From Bacillus sp. DNRA2 (GTDB lineage: Bacteria > Bacillota > Bacilli > Bacillales > Cytobacillaceae), in NCBI RefSeq assembly GCF_012843265.1, contig NZ_JABAIT010000027.1, positions 1 to 44,483 on the forward strand: DNA of 44,483 nt. Reading direction: 5' to 3'. This document shows positions 1 through 8,078 of this stretch, in pieces; the stretch's first letter is position 1, and each line of letters starts with the position of its first letter. Under the pieces are notes generated by a model that did not search any database, was not told the origin of the DNA, and was given only the letters and a program-made list of their open reading frames with translations. Made by a program: the position numbers and the translations under genes.

Positions 1-128
1 TCTTTCAGATAATCTGAAATCTCATCGTTTACTACTTTTCTGCGATACTTAATGACGAAAACCAAGTGATAGTAGAGTAAGAACACTGAATGATTATTAT
101 TATCTAACTTTGTCAATACACTTCCCAT
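1..128 (-). CDS. tnpA: IS200/IS605-family transposase TnpA, 5' part (runs off the window)
   Basis: Reading the minus strand from ATG at 128 gives 42 codons beginning MGSVLTKLDNNNHSVF, followed by YHLVFVIKYRRKVV. The HLVFVIKYRRK stretch is the hallmark N-terminus of the small Y1 HUH transposases of the IS200/IS605 family, which cut and rejoin single-stranded DNA at subterminal hairpins. The catalytic HUH motif and tyrosine would lie outside the window, so the 3' part is missing from view rather than shown to be absent. The large palindrome at 233-301 lies upstream of the start, where the left end of such an element belongs. Confidence 0.85.
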   Translation of the reverse strand, partial: MGSVLTKLDNNNHSVFLLYYHLVFVIKYRRKVVNDEISDYLK

Positions 129-232
129 CTAAGACTAATTATATCACTAGCACAAATAATATGCGAACATTCGTTCTTGAAACAGTGGGGTAATTATGCA
201 AACCAAACATAAGATTTCAGCCTATCGGCTGA

Positions 233-301
233 CGGCAATTCATCTCCACCTGAATTGTTGGGCTTCGCCCGTAACACAAATCAGATGGAGTCTTCTTGCC
301 G
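233..301. mobile_element. Long imperfect palindrome, probable left end of the IS200/IS605 element
   Basis: The arms CGGCAA (233-238) and TTGCCG (296-301) enclose a further stem, CTCCA..CTGA against TCAG.TGGAG, capped by GGGC-TTC-GCCC. The whole folds as one ~69-nt hairpin. IS200/IS605 elements have no terminal inverted repeats; TnpA recognises subterminal hairpins, and in IS200 a large left-end palindrome also blocks incoming transcription. Its position about 100 nt upstream of the tnpA start fits that role. The exact cleavage site cannot be set from this sequence. Confidence 0.5.
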
Positions 302-366
302 AAAAGGATAAAGAGTCGGAATAATGTACGACTTCTTTCTTCGCTAGCCCTTTACGCACTAATGGA

Positions 367-389
367 GCTGATGACTTTGTTTCATCAGC
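367..389. terminator. Hairpin GCTGATGA/TCATCAGC, possible terminator reading rightwards
   Basis: An 8-bp perfect stem (367-374 with 382-389) with a 7-nt loop is followed on the plus strand by CCTTTT. It lies between the IS end and the helicase gene terminator. It may be a weak plus-strand terminator or part of the IS end. Confidence 0.35.
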
Positions 390-403
390 CCTTTTACATT
401 CAA

Positions 404-441
404 CGAAAAATGGAACCCTGGCTGGAGGATCCCATTTCTGT
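404..441 (-). terminator. Rho-independent terminator of the helicase-nuclease gene
   Basis: Read on the minus strand downstream of the stop at 488, an imperfect 12-bp stem (AAATGGGATCCT pairing with the arm at 408-419, 10 of 12 matched) is followed by TTTTTCG. Its position and T-run fit the end of the 488-3265 transcript. Confidence 0.6.
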
Positions 442-487
442 GTAGTTTTGCCAAAATATCACCGTATTTGATTTCCTTACAAACTCC

Positions 488-3265
488 TTATAATCTAGCA
501 GTTACTACTTCCGAACCCATTTCTTCCTTGCAAGTATCCAAATGTAATAACTCAAGAAGTTTCTGTCTTAGCCGATCTTCCTCTCGACTCTCAGTTGTTT
601 TCATCCTAATGATTGGAATATTATATTTGCGTAAAATATCATCTTTCATTTGATCTCTTGATAATTGGATTGGATTGTTGGCATGGAAGGCATGTCCATC
701 TACTTCAACAACCAACACTGGCATTTTATCCAATTTGTTGAAAATAACAAAATCTGTATGGGTTAAAATATTCATCGCATACTTTCGTTCATCCCCGTTA
801 AGTTTTGATGGGTCTTTAATCAGCATTCTTAACGGCTGATGGAGTACCCAGTCTAAGCTATGAAACTCGGGCATATTTAAAACCTTTTCGATTACAGCAT
901 TCATTAGATTTTCGGATTTGAATTCAGATACCCTTTTAGAACTCTTTAAAGTTTCTAATAATTTATTGGAATAGCTTTTGTAAAGCAGGTCAAATACAGA
1001 ATAGATTTGGCTCTCAATTACTTCAAAATTATGATATTGAATATATCGAACCAAATCACCCACATTCGTTCCCTTCCACTCCTCACTTCCCTCTGAAACA
1101 ACAACAATTAGCTTATCCACTGCTCGGGAAACGGCTACATTTATCAGATTAGGATTATCGGCGAAATCATTAACGCCGATTTCATTAGACACAGTGGTTA
1201 GAATAATAATTTCCCTTTCTCGGCCCTGATATTTATGTACAGTATCCGCTTCAATAGTCATTTCTCCTATTGTCTTTTGAAGTTCATTTGATTGTAGTCG
1301 ATAGGGAGTAATAATACCTACTGATTGTCTTCTTACATCAATATTTTGCTCAGGAATAATTTCTTGGAAAACAACATCAATCTGACGTTGATTCATTTTC
1401 CCCCTTGCATGATTCCCTTTTGCAGTTTTATATAATAACAGAGGCTGATCTGTTTCACATTCAGTTGTTAAAACAATGAGTTCATTATGATAAAATTTTT
1501 GATTGCAAAATCCAATAATCTTAGGATGACAACGATAATGCTCTTTCAAAAGTGTTTTTGGTATGTTTTTGTATACGCTTAACAAAGAAGACAATATACT
1601 GTGATCAGCATAATTAAATGCTGAATACAAATTTGTTGATTCAAAAAGATTTCTTGCAATTTGAGCTGTTTCTTTAGTAACAACATTTGGAAGCTGCTTC
1701 ATATCCCCCACAATAACGGCATTTTTTGCACATGATAAAGCCAATGCTCCAGTTACAATATCCACCTGTGATGCTTCATCTATGATAACGAAATCGAACA
1801 AGTAATTTTTTTCAGCACTATTTTGCAATGAATGAGTGGTACTTAAGATAACAGGGTATTCTTTGATAAATTTTGAAAAATTGTTCCAGAGGGCGTCAAC
1901 TGTAAAAACTGTTCTGTTTTCAGCACATTTATATTTTGAAGCCAATTTTGCCTTTAATAAAGCCATCGAGCGTTGACTGTATTGCTTCATTTCTTGTTCA
2001 AAATTATAATTTTCTAGTTTAGTCGACAATGTTTCAATTTGCTTATTAATCTCGTGGATTTTTCTCTCATAGTATGTCTTTTGTAGAAAAGCAACAACCA
2101 CTTCAGGTGGATATTTATAAATTTTAAAATTGAATATTCCATGGATAAGGAGATTGTAAACTTTATCTTTAAAAGTAATCTGTCCTTTGATCAAATTTTG
2201 TTCGTATTCTAGAAGTATTTTTAAAAGCTTCTCTGAGCTGTACCTTGAAAAAGCGCGAAAGTTTAAACTCTGGAAATTTGATTCATAAAAATATTGTTTA
2301 AAATAGTCATATTCTACTTTAAGATCAGAAAGTTCTTGTTTTAAAATAGCCCTTTTATTCTGATAACCTAACATTTCATTAAGTTTTATCTGAGAGACAA
2401 CTAGTTCAGACTTAGCATTTTGAAACTCATCCCCAAGTAACGTCCACTCTTTCATTTCGGGAAATATTCCAGACTGTTCAGCAAAAAATTTTTCCTTATT
2501 TTCATTATTACCTAAATAGGCTGCAATGAAGTCCACACCATATTTTTGGAGCTTTTCAAGTACATTAGCTGTGGCTGAATTATTATTTGATACTACCGCA
2601 ACTGTTTTGTCATTATAAATAGCATTCGCAATGATATTCAAGATTGTTTGCGTCTTCCCCGTCCCTGGAGGACCTTCAATTACACTAATCTGTTCAGTTA
2701 AGGCTTTTTCTGTGGCAGATTTTTGGCTTATATTAAATCCAAATGGGAAAATTGGAGGTGTTTTCGTGTTTTGTTTATTTAAAGGTTTCCCTTCTAAATA
2801 TGCTGATAAAACACTACTGGTACTAACGGTTACAAGTTTATTATATTGCTTTCCCAAAAAGCTGATATCATCATCTAATCTCGTACTGACAATATTCGCT
2901 AAAGTCTTCAAATAATCAAAGGTATTTTTTGCATTGCCATTCTTTAAACAGGTTTCTTCAATTACTAAGCTGGACCTCTCATACACTTTTTTATATCCGG
3001 TTTTAAAGGTAACTTTTACAAACTCTCCAAAATCAAGGATTTTCACTACTCCCGTTATGGGTAAATTATTTTCATAAATGATGTAGGTTTCATGATTTAA
3101 AACCTTGCCGCTCTTATGCCATTTTACGTTTTGGAAATTATAAAAATAAACTTTACTATTATTTTTATATCGTATTTGCCAATTTCGATTTTCATATTGA
3201 CATGAATCGATTTCTTCTGTTTTATCTACATGTTTTACAAGAATAAGATTGTCATCTGGATTCAA
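488..3265 (-). CDS. SF1 (UPF1/DNA2-like) helicase fused to a PD-(D/E)XK-type nuclease domain
   Basis: This 925-residue protein starts at TTG, preceded by AAGGTGGTG. The helicase has Walker A GPPGTGKT (198-205), a long helical insertion (~280-440), Walker B DEAS (496-499), the GDMKQLP motif (520-526), EHYRCHP (575-581), VGIITPYR (649-656) and the motif V/VI pair VHKYQGRE (676-683) and NVAVSRA (709-715). The order is that of UPF1/DNA2-like SF1 helicases. The C-terminus (~835-890) carries HTDFVIF and LVVEVDG, then a KYNIPIIRMKT strand, typical of DUF2726/DUF559 Vsr-like nuclease folds. Such fusions are common in bacterial defence islands, but no partner gene lies beside it. I infer a single-gene nucleic-acid-degrading defence or repair protein; the substrate cannot be told. 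Confidence 0.85.
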   Translation of the reverse strand: MNPDDNLILVKHVDKTEEIDSCQYENRNWQIRYKNNSKVYFYNFQNVKWHKSGKVLNHETYIIYENNLPITGVVKILDFGEFVKVTFKTGYKKVYERSSLVIEETCLKNGNAKNTFDYLKTLANIVSTRLDDDISFLGKQYNKLVTVSTSSVLSAYLEGKPLNKQNTKTPPIFPFGFNISQKSATEKALTEQISVIEGPPGTGKTQTILNIIANAIYNDKTVAVVSNNNSATANVLEKLQKYGVDFIAAYLGNNENKEKFFAEQSGIFPEMKEWTLLGDEFQNAKSELVVSQIKLNEMLGYQNKRAILKQELSDLKVEYDYFKQYFYESNFQSLNFRAFSRYSSEKLLKILLEYEQNLIKGQITFKDKVYNLLIHGIFNFKIYKYPPEVVVAFLQKTYYERKIHEINKQIETLSTKLENYNFEQEMKQYSQRSMALLKAKLASKYKCAENRTVFTVDALWNNFSKFIKEYPVILSTTHSLQNSAEKNYLFDFVIIDEASQVDIVTGALALSCAKNAVIVGDMKQLPNVVTKETAQIARNLFESTNLYSAFNYADHSILSSLLSVYKNIPKTLLKEHYRCHPKIIGFCNQKFYHNELIVLTTECETDQPLLLYKTAKGNHARGKMNQRQIDVVFQEIIPEQNIDVRRQSVGIITPYRLQSNELQKTIGEMTIEADTVHKYQGREREIIILTTVSNEIGVNDFADNPNLINVAVSRAVDKLIVVVSEGSEEWKGTNVGDLVRYIQYHNFEVIESQIYSVFDLLYKSYSNKLLETLKSSKRVSEFKSENLMNAVIEKVLNMPEFHSLDWVLHQPLRMLIKDPSKLNGDERKYAMNILTHTDFVIFNKLDKMPVLVVEVDGHAFHANNPIQLSRDQMKDDILRKYNIPIIRMKTTESREEDRLRQKLLELLHLDTCKEEMGSEVVTARL

Positions 3266-3486
3266 GGTTTGTTGTCACCACCTTTCCATTTTCGTTAATA
3301 ATTGTAACATAGTTTGGCGAGGAATTTATCGAGTACCTCAAGTGAAAGCTGAATATGTCTGATCGCTCCCGAAATATTCAAACAAGTCTTACTAGTATGA
3401 TTTGAAAAAATTACAAAACTATGTAAATATAATAATGACATGCTAGTTTTTCCAAATTTAAACAAAATTAGGGAGGAATGAGCAAG

Positions 3487-4230
3487 ATGGATGTTATATT
3501 TTTTATTTTATCTTTTGTCTGTTTTATAGCCTTGATTATTGGAATTATCAAACCTCAGCTTGTGGTAAAATGGGGTAAACCAGAAAAAAGAAATAGAATG
3601 AACGTTTTGAAATATTATGGTATCGGGCTAATTGCCACCTTTATTTTATTTGGAATTACAATAGAAAGCACTGAAACACCAACTGCCAAAAGTCCTGCAA
3701 CTAGTTCAGAAAAGGTAAAAAAGGAAGCTGAAAAAGAAAAAGAATTAACAGCAGAGGAAAAAGCTGCTGCTGAACAAAAAGCTGCCGAAGAGAAAGCCGC
3801 AAAAAAAGCCGCTGAAGAAAAGGCCGCAGCAGAGAAAGCTGAGGCTGATAGAGTTGCAGCAGAGAAAGCTGCTGCTGAAAAAGCTGCAAAAGAGGAAGAA
3901 GAAAGAATTGGGTATGAAACTGGCATTACATATGATCAATTAGCAAGGACCCCAGATGATTTCGAAGGAAAAAAGGCTAAGTTTACTGGCACTGTAGTTC
4001 AAGTTATTGAAGGTGACGGAGAAACTCAATTACGAATTGCGGTTGATGATAATTACGATACAATTCTATTTGTAGCGTATGATAGTGAAATTACCAGTTC
4101 TAGAGTTTTGGATAATGATACTGTCACTGTTAAAGGTGTATCTCAAGGTTTGATTACATATCAATCCACAATGGGTGGCGAGATTAGCATTCCGTCCATG
4201 CTAGTAAAACAAATCGAAATTATTCAGTAA
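3487..4230 (+). CDS. Membrane-anchored protein with an Ala/Glu/Lys-rich stalk and a C-terminal OB-fold-like domain
   Basis: The start at 3487 is preferred because GGGAGG (3471-3476) lies 10 nt upstream; the ATG at 3478 is too close to it. Two hydrophobic segments at the N-terminus (about residues 2-22 and 42-58) frame a short loop. A charged AEK-repeat stalk (~75-140) follows, probably a long helix. The C-terminal ~100 residues (from TYDQLARTPDDFEGKKAKFT) resemble the tRNA_anti-like/OB-fold domain found in many Firmicute surface or lipoproteins; its conserved GDGETQLRIAVDD and TYQSTMGG stretches are visible. The function is unknown. Topology suggests the OB domain sits outside the membrane. 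The stalk DNA is low-complexity and repetitive. A bidirectional terminator follows directly. Confidence 0.75.
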   Translation: MDVIFFILSFVCFIALIIGIIKPQLVVKWGKPEKRNRMNVLKYYGIGLIATFILFGITIESTETPTAKSPATSSEKVKKEAEKEKELTAEEKAAAEQKAAEEKAAKKAAEEKAAAEKAEADRVAAEKAAAEKAAKEEEERIGYETGITYDQLARTPDDFEGKKAKFTGTVVQVIEGDGETQLRIAVDDNYDTILFVAYDSEITSSRVLDNDTVTVKGVSQGLITYQSTMGGEISIPSMLVKQIEIIQ

Positions 4231-4259
4231 AGAGCAACATAGTAAAACTATGAAAATCG

Positions 4260-4302
4260 AAAAGGACTGTTAAAGGTCATTTGACTTTTAACAGTCCTTT
4301 TA
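4260..4302. terminator. Strong bidirectional Rho-independent terminator
   Basis: AAAGGACTGTTAAA (4261-4274) pairs with TTTAACAGTCCTTT (4287-4300), with a further GTCA/TGAC pairing inside. A-rich and T-rich flanks allow termination on either strand. It ends the OB-fold gene transcript. Confidence 0.85.
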
Positions 4303-4423
4303 ATATTAATTCATGAACAAAGCTTAATAGAAATGAAAACCACATGCATATTATTTTGTAATGTTATAATTTCATAGCTCATTTTTTCTCCACGCCCTCT
4401 CTTTCAGTATCATAACTTTCAAA

Positions 4424-4440
4424 TTAAGCGGAATTTTTCC
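4424..4440 (+). repeat. Dispersed repeat TTAAGCGGAATTTTTCC, copy 1
   Basis: The same 17-mer occurs in inverse orientation at 44275-44291, and relaxed versions occur at 13949-13967 (TTAAACGGAAATTTTTTCC) and 44324-44343. All are intergenic. This suggests a dispersed genomic repeat rather than a gene-specific site. Confidence 0.5.
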
Positions 4441-4516
4441 AACTAATTATCGAGCGAATAACCTCTTTCCCCAACTTTTTATAATTATTTGCAGTTCATG
4501 ATCAAAAAACACCTTT

Positions 4517-4534
4517 TTGTGAGATAAATCACAA
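4517..4534 (+). promoter_or_regulatory. Fnr/Crp-type box TTGTGA-N6-TCACAA with a fitting -10
   Basis: This is a perfect palindrome matching the Bacillus Fnr consensus TGTGA-N6-TCACA. A TAACAT hexamer sits at 4555-4560. If that is the -10, +1 falls near 4567 and the box centre (4525.5) lies at -41.5, the class II activator position used by Fnr. The target is the PAS gene at 4661. The 4303-4516 stretch before it holds only the dispersed repeat at 4424. Confidence 0.7.
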
Positions 4535-4660
4535 TTCACTATCATTATTAATGCTAACATTATTAATGAGATTAGATAATAAACACCTAAAAGTAGAGGT
4601 CTTTTCACACTACTATTATATTCTTTTCATAAAGAGAGACTGCATAAAGGAGTGTTATGA

Positions 4661-5137
4661 ATGTCTGAAAGTAAATTGTCAGAATTAATTAGTCCTGAGG
4701 CGATCATTAATTTTGAAACTGGTCCAATTAAAGCGAGCACTTTGGATTCAATTATCAATCTTTTACCATTTGAAATGGGCTTTTGCGATGCTAATGATAT
4801 TTTCCGCTGGTATTCAAATAATCCAAACCGAGTTCATGGTCGTCGTAAAGAAGCAATTGGTCGACATGTGCTTGAACTTCACCCAAAATTGGCTCATCAC
4901 GTTGAAAAGTTGTTGAATGATTTCCGTTCAGGAGCACGCGACGAGTGGGAATTTTGGTTTCCAAAACGCTCCGGAGAAGAAACTGGCCAAATTTACCAAA
5001 AATTTATGGCAGTACGTGATGAAAATGGACAGTACCTTGGTTGTATGGATGTCACCATTAATCTTGACTTTTTCAAAGGAAAAGAAGGTAAACATACCCC
5101 TGAAACGATTGACGAATTTAAAGCTTTAAAGTCTTGA
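4661..5137 (+). CDS. PAS-domain sensory protein (DUF438/PAS_10-like), probably Fnr-controlled
   Basis: The protein has 158 residues with AAAGGAG 8 nt before the ATG. Residues ~28-140 form one PAS domain: MGFCDANDIFRWYSNN, IGRHVLELHP, then the closing strands FMAVRDENGQYLGCMDVT. It resembles the C-terminal PAS domain of DUF438 proteins. There is no output domain, so it would act by binding a ligand or partner. The Fnr-type box and -10 upstream suggest induction under oxygen limitation. It is flanked by terminator-like hairpins, so it is likely monocistronic. The ligand is unknown; one cysteine (C42) and several histidines are present, but no haem-binding residue can be assigned. Confidence 0.8.
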   Translation: MSESKLSELISPEAIINFETGPIKASTLDSIINLLPFEMGFCDANDIFRWYSNNPNRVHGRRKEAIGRHVLELHPKLAHHVEKLLNDFRSGARDEWEFWFPKRSGEETGQIYQKFMAVRDENGQYLGCMDVTINLDFFKGKEGKHTPETIDEFKALKS

Positions 5138-5226
5138 TAAAAAATACTATATCAGAGGTAATAACAGAATCATATAAATCATCAATATTTTAGTTAAACT
5201 ATTATTGGGTCATAATTAATTCCTCC

Positions 5227-5254
5227 ACATTGTTTTCTTCGCTGATAACAATGT
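5227..5254 (+). terminator. Hairpin downstream of the PAS gene
   Basis: ACATTGTT (5227-5234) and AACAATGT (5247-5254) form an 8-bp perfect stem, with a T-rich tract some 20 nt further on. It is a weak terminator candidate between two converging genes. Confidence 0.4.
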
Positions 5255-5328
5255 TTACAATAGGAATTTATTGACTCTTTTTTTTTACACAAATATAACA
5301 ATTTATAAAAATTGTAATTTGAGTAATT

Positions 5329-6707
5329 TTATCTAATTGGCAATTCCACACTAAAAGTAGTCCCTTCATTTTCTTTACTTCTTACATGGATACGACCGCC
5401 GTGCAAGTCAATAATCGTTTTGGCAATTGATAAACCAAGGCCGGTGCCCTCGACTATTCGTGTACGTGCCTTGTCAGCACGATAAAAGCGATCAAATATT
5501 CTATCTATTTCCGTATCATTCATCCCTATTCCCGTATCTTCAAAAATTACGATGACTTTCTCTTCTTTTTCATCAATAGATATTTCTATGCTTTCATTCG
5601 GTTTATTGTATTTAATGGCATTGGATAGAAGGTTATCCCAAACCGTATTCAACAAGGATGAATCGCCGAAAATCTCTATATCCGGCAAAAAGTAGCTAAG
5701 CATAATTTCCTTTTCACTTATTGACCATTGATAATTTCGCACTAATTCCTTCAATTGCTGTCCGAGGTTATATGTTTTTTCTTCATAAGTTCCTCATTTC
5801 TGTCTAAAGAGGCCAGAAGCAGCAATTGCTTTGTTAAGGTGGAAAGCCTTCTGATCTCACCGTTAATGATGGACACATATTGGAGTCTTTCTTCTTTGTT
5901 TATTGAATCAGTCTCTAATAGGTTTGTATATCCTTTTATATTAGACAGCGGTGATTGTATATCATGTGAAATATTCGAAATAAATTCCTTTCTCATTTCA
6001 TCCATTTGTTCCAATTTTCTCGCCATTCGCAAGAAACTGTGGGAAAGATCCCCTAACTCATCATGGCGGGTCACTTCAAGTTTGACATTAAAATCACCCT
6101 CTGCCAGCGATTTTGTCGCTTTTGTCAGGTTAGTAATCGGTTTTACTAAATATTTTGTATTAATAACAACCATAATGATGGTTAAAGTAATCGCAATTCC
6201 AAGAATCCATCCAAATAAAATATGCATCTCGTTAATGAGGAATTTGATGTCTGGCCTGATAAAAAGTGCAAAAGATTTTCCTTTATATTTTAATGGAACG
6301 CCAATGGTATTATCTAATTCATTAGCAAAAAAGCCTGTAACAAATGTCCGCTTAGGAAAATGAAGCATGCCATGAAAAATTTTCCCATTTAATACATCCT
6401 GTTGAATTGAACCAGAAAGACTTTTGTTCCTGAAAGGTTCGCCCAAAAAAGTTCTGTTTCCGTGGTTATCTACCAGACACACTTGATAGCCAACTTTAGT
6501 AATGCTGTCCAAATACTCTGTCAAGCTTATATTTGGGTGACTTTCAGCAAAAGCAGCAATATCTAATGCGACTTTTGTGTTTTTATTATCATTATAGGGT
6601 TTTAGTTTCTGTTGATAATAGGTATTTGAAATAGCAAAAGCTAAGATAAAGCTAATAAACATCATTCCAATTGTTATGACAACAAATTTCACATAAAGAG
6701 TTTTCAT
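5329..6707 (-). pseudogene. hssS: Haem-sensing histidine kinase HssS, split by a one-base frameshift
   Basis: The N-terminal part (6707 to 5751) has a membrane helix (~8-28), an extracellular sensor with the HssS-type strings GEPFR (89-93), VTGFF (123-127), DNTIG (132-136) and ALFIRPDI (147-154), a second helix (~162-184), HAMP, and the phosphoacceptor H248 in ISNISHDIQSP. The frame then ends 15 codons after ...EELMKKK. The HATPase domain continues in another frame, TYNLGQQLKELVRNYQW onwards, with NAIKYNKP, DTGIGM and GTGLGLSIAK, to 5329. Adding one A to the A6 run near 5783 restores a continuous ~459-residue kinase. It may be a true lesion, a slippery-run phase variant or a sequencing error. 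The start overlaps hssR by 4 bp. Confidence 0.85.
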
Positions 6708-7384
6708 TTACGTTGGACCTCCAATAAATATCCAACCCCACGTACTGTTTTTATTTGAAAATCATCCGTTAGTTTAGAAAAACGTTCCCTTAATCTTTTT
6801 ATATGAACATCTACCGTTCTCTCATCTCCTTCATAGTCCAAGCCCCATATTTGTTCAATCAGGTGTTCTCTGGAAAACACTGATTTAGGATTAGAAATTA
6901 GATAAGTTAAGAGTTCGAATTCTTTTAACGGTAAGAGTAAGGTACGCTTCCCTACCTGAACTTCATAGCTTTTTTTGTTTATCACGGTAGAGCCAATTTG
7001 TAGTATGGAATCATCCAGCTGGTGTTCATATCTCCGCAACAATGCTTTAATCCGAAAAGTTAATTCTTTAGGTTCAAATGGCTTAACCAGATAATCATCC
7101 GTTCCGGCTTGAAAACCTTGCTCCTTATCCTCAATTTCACTTTTAGCAGTTAGAAGGATCACCGGAATATCATACTGGGTTCGAATCTCTTTCGTTAGAG
7201 AATAGCCGTCCATAAATGGCATCATCACATCCAATACGGCTAAATCGCATCTCGTTTTTTTGAGTAATTCTAACGCTTCCATCCCATCCTTTGCCTGGAA
7301 TACATGGTAGCCTTGTTGTGATAAGTGAATATCGACAAGTTTTAATATATTTATATCGTCATCCACAATTAAAATTTTGGTCAT
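6704..7384 (-). CDS. hssR: Haem-response regulator HssR (OmpR family)
   Basis: The protein has 226 residues. The receiver domain shows the acidic cluster DDD (8-10), phosphoacceptor D52 in LDVMMPFMDG, and K101 in LVKPF. The winged-helix domain ends with the OmpR/HssR-type string DYEGDERTVDVHIKRLR, then TVRGVGYLLE. It is cotranscribed between hrtA (12 nt upstream) and hssS (4-bp overlap). Its expected target is the 11-bp-phased direct repeat at 9157-9176 before hrtB. Assignment to HssR rests on sequence resemblance plus the hrtBA and hssS neighbours. With hssS frameshifted it may lack its cognate kinase. Confidence 0.85.
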   Translation of the reverse strand: MTKILIVDDDINILKLVDIHLSQQGYHVFQAKDGMEALELLKKTRCDLAVLDVMMPFMDGYSLTKEIRTQYDIPVILLTAKSEIEDKEQGFQAGTDDYLVKPFEPKELTFRIKALLRRYEHQLDDSILQIGSTVINKKSYEVQVGKRTLLLPLKEFELLTYLISNPKSVFSREHLIEQIWGLDYEGDERTVDVHIKRLRERFSKLTDDFQIKTVRGVGYLLEVQRK

Positions 7385-7396
7385 AGCATGTTTCTC

Positions 7397-8077
7397 CTAT
7401 ACTTTTTGCAAGATTTGTCCATCATTCATTTTAATGATGTGGTTAGCAAATGAAAGCATTTCTTCATCATGTGTCACGATTAATGTGGCAATTTTTAGTG
7501 TCTTTGTTAACTGACGGATTAATGCCATCACATCTTTTGACCTTTTCGAATCCAAACTTGCAGTCGGTTCATCTGCAAAAAGAATTTTCGGTTTATGGAT
7601 AAGCGCTCGAGCAATAGCAACCCGCTGCTTTTCCCCGCCGGACAATGAAGAAGGATAGGCAATTTTCCGATGGTCCATTTCAACTAATTTTAAAATGTTG
7701 TCGATTTCTTTTGTCTGTTCCCGTTTTTTTAACTTGGATTCAGATACATCCAACATAAGTAACAATTGCTCTTCCACTGTAAGAAATGGCACAAGGTGGG
7801 CAAATTGAAAGACGAAACCAAATTTACTGGCCCTGATTTTCCGAACTTGTTCCGCATTCATCGTAGTCAAGTTTTCCCCTTCGAACATAATTTGTCCATC
7901 TGATGCAGGCTGAAGTCCTGCTGCTATGGTTAGAAGTGTGCTTTTACCGGAGCCCGATGCCCCCACTAAAGCAGTTACCTCCCCCTCTCGAAGAAAAAGG
8001 TTCACTCCTTTAAGGATTTCTTCTGTCACTTCTCCATTTTTAAAAGTTTTTTTCACATTATCTATTTGAAATATCAT
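7397..8077 (-). CDS. hrtA: Haem-efflux ABC transporter ATP-binding protein HrtA
   Basis: The start at 8077 is chosen because GGAGAGG lies 6 nt before that ATG; an earlier in-frame ATG at 8104 lies inside hrtB. The product is 226 residues, MacB/LolD-type. It has Walker A GASGSGKS near residue 40, signature LSGGEKQRVAIARAL, Walker B ILFADEPTASLD and the H-loop VTHDEE. It pairs with the FtsX-like permease HrtB to expel toxic haem or related porphyrins, as established in staphylococci and B. anthracis. Order in the operon: hrtB-hrtA-hssR-hssS. Confidence 0.85.
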   Translation of the reverse strand: MIFQIDNVKKTFKNGEVTEEILKGVNLFLREGEVTALVGASGSGKSTLLTIAAGLQPASDGQIMFEGENLTTMNAEQVRKIRASKFGFVFQFAHLVPFLTVEEQLLLMLDVSESKLKKREQTKEIDNILKLVEMDHRKIAYPSSLSGGEKQRVAIARALIHKPKILFADEPTASLDSKRSKDVMALIRQLTKTLKIATLIVTHDEEMLSFANHIIKMNDGQILQKV

Positions 8078-8078
8078 T

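Noticed and set aside
3615-3939. Minus-strand frames opposite the Ala/Glu/Lys-rich stalk
   Set aside because: Low-complexity Ser/Phe/Leu shadows of the real plus-strand gene.
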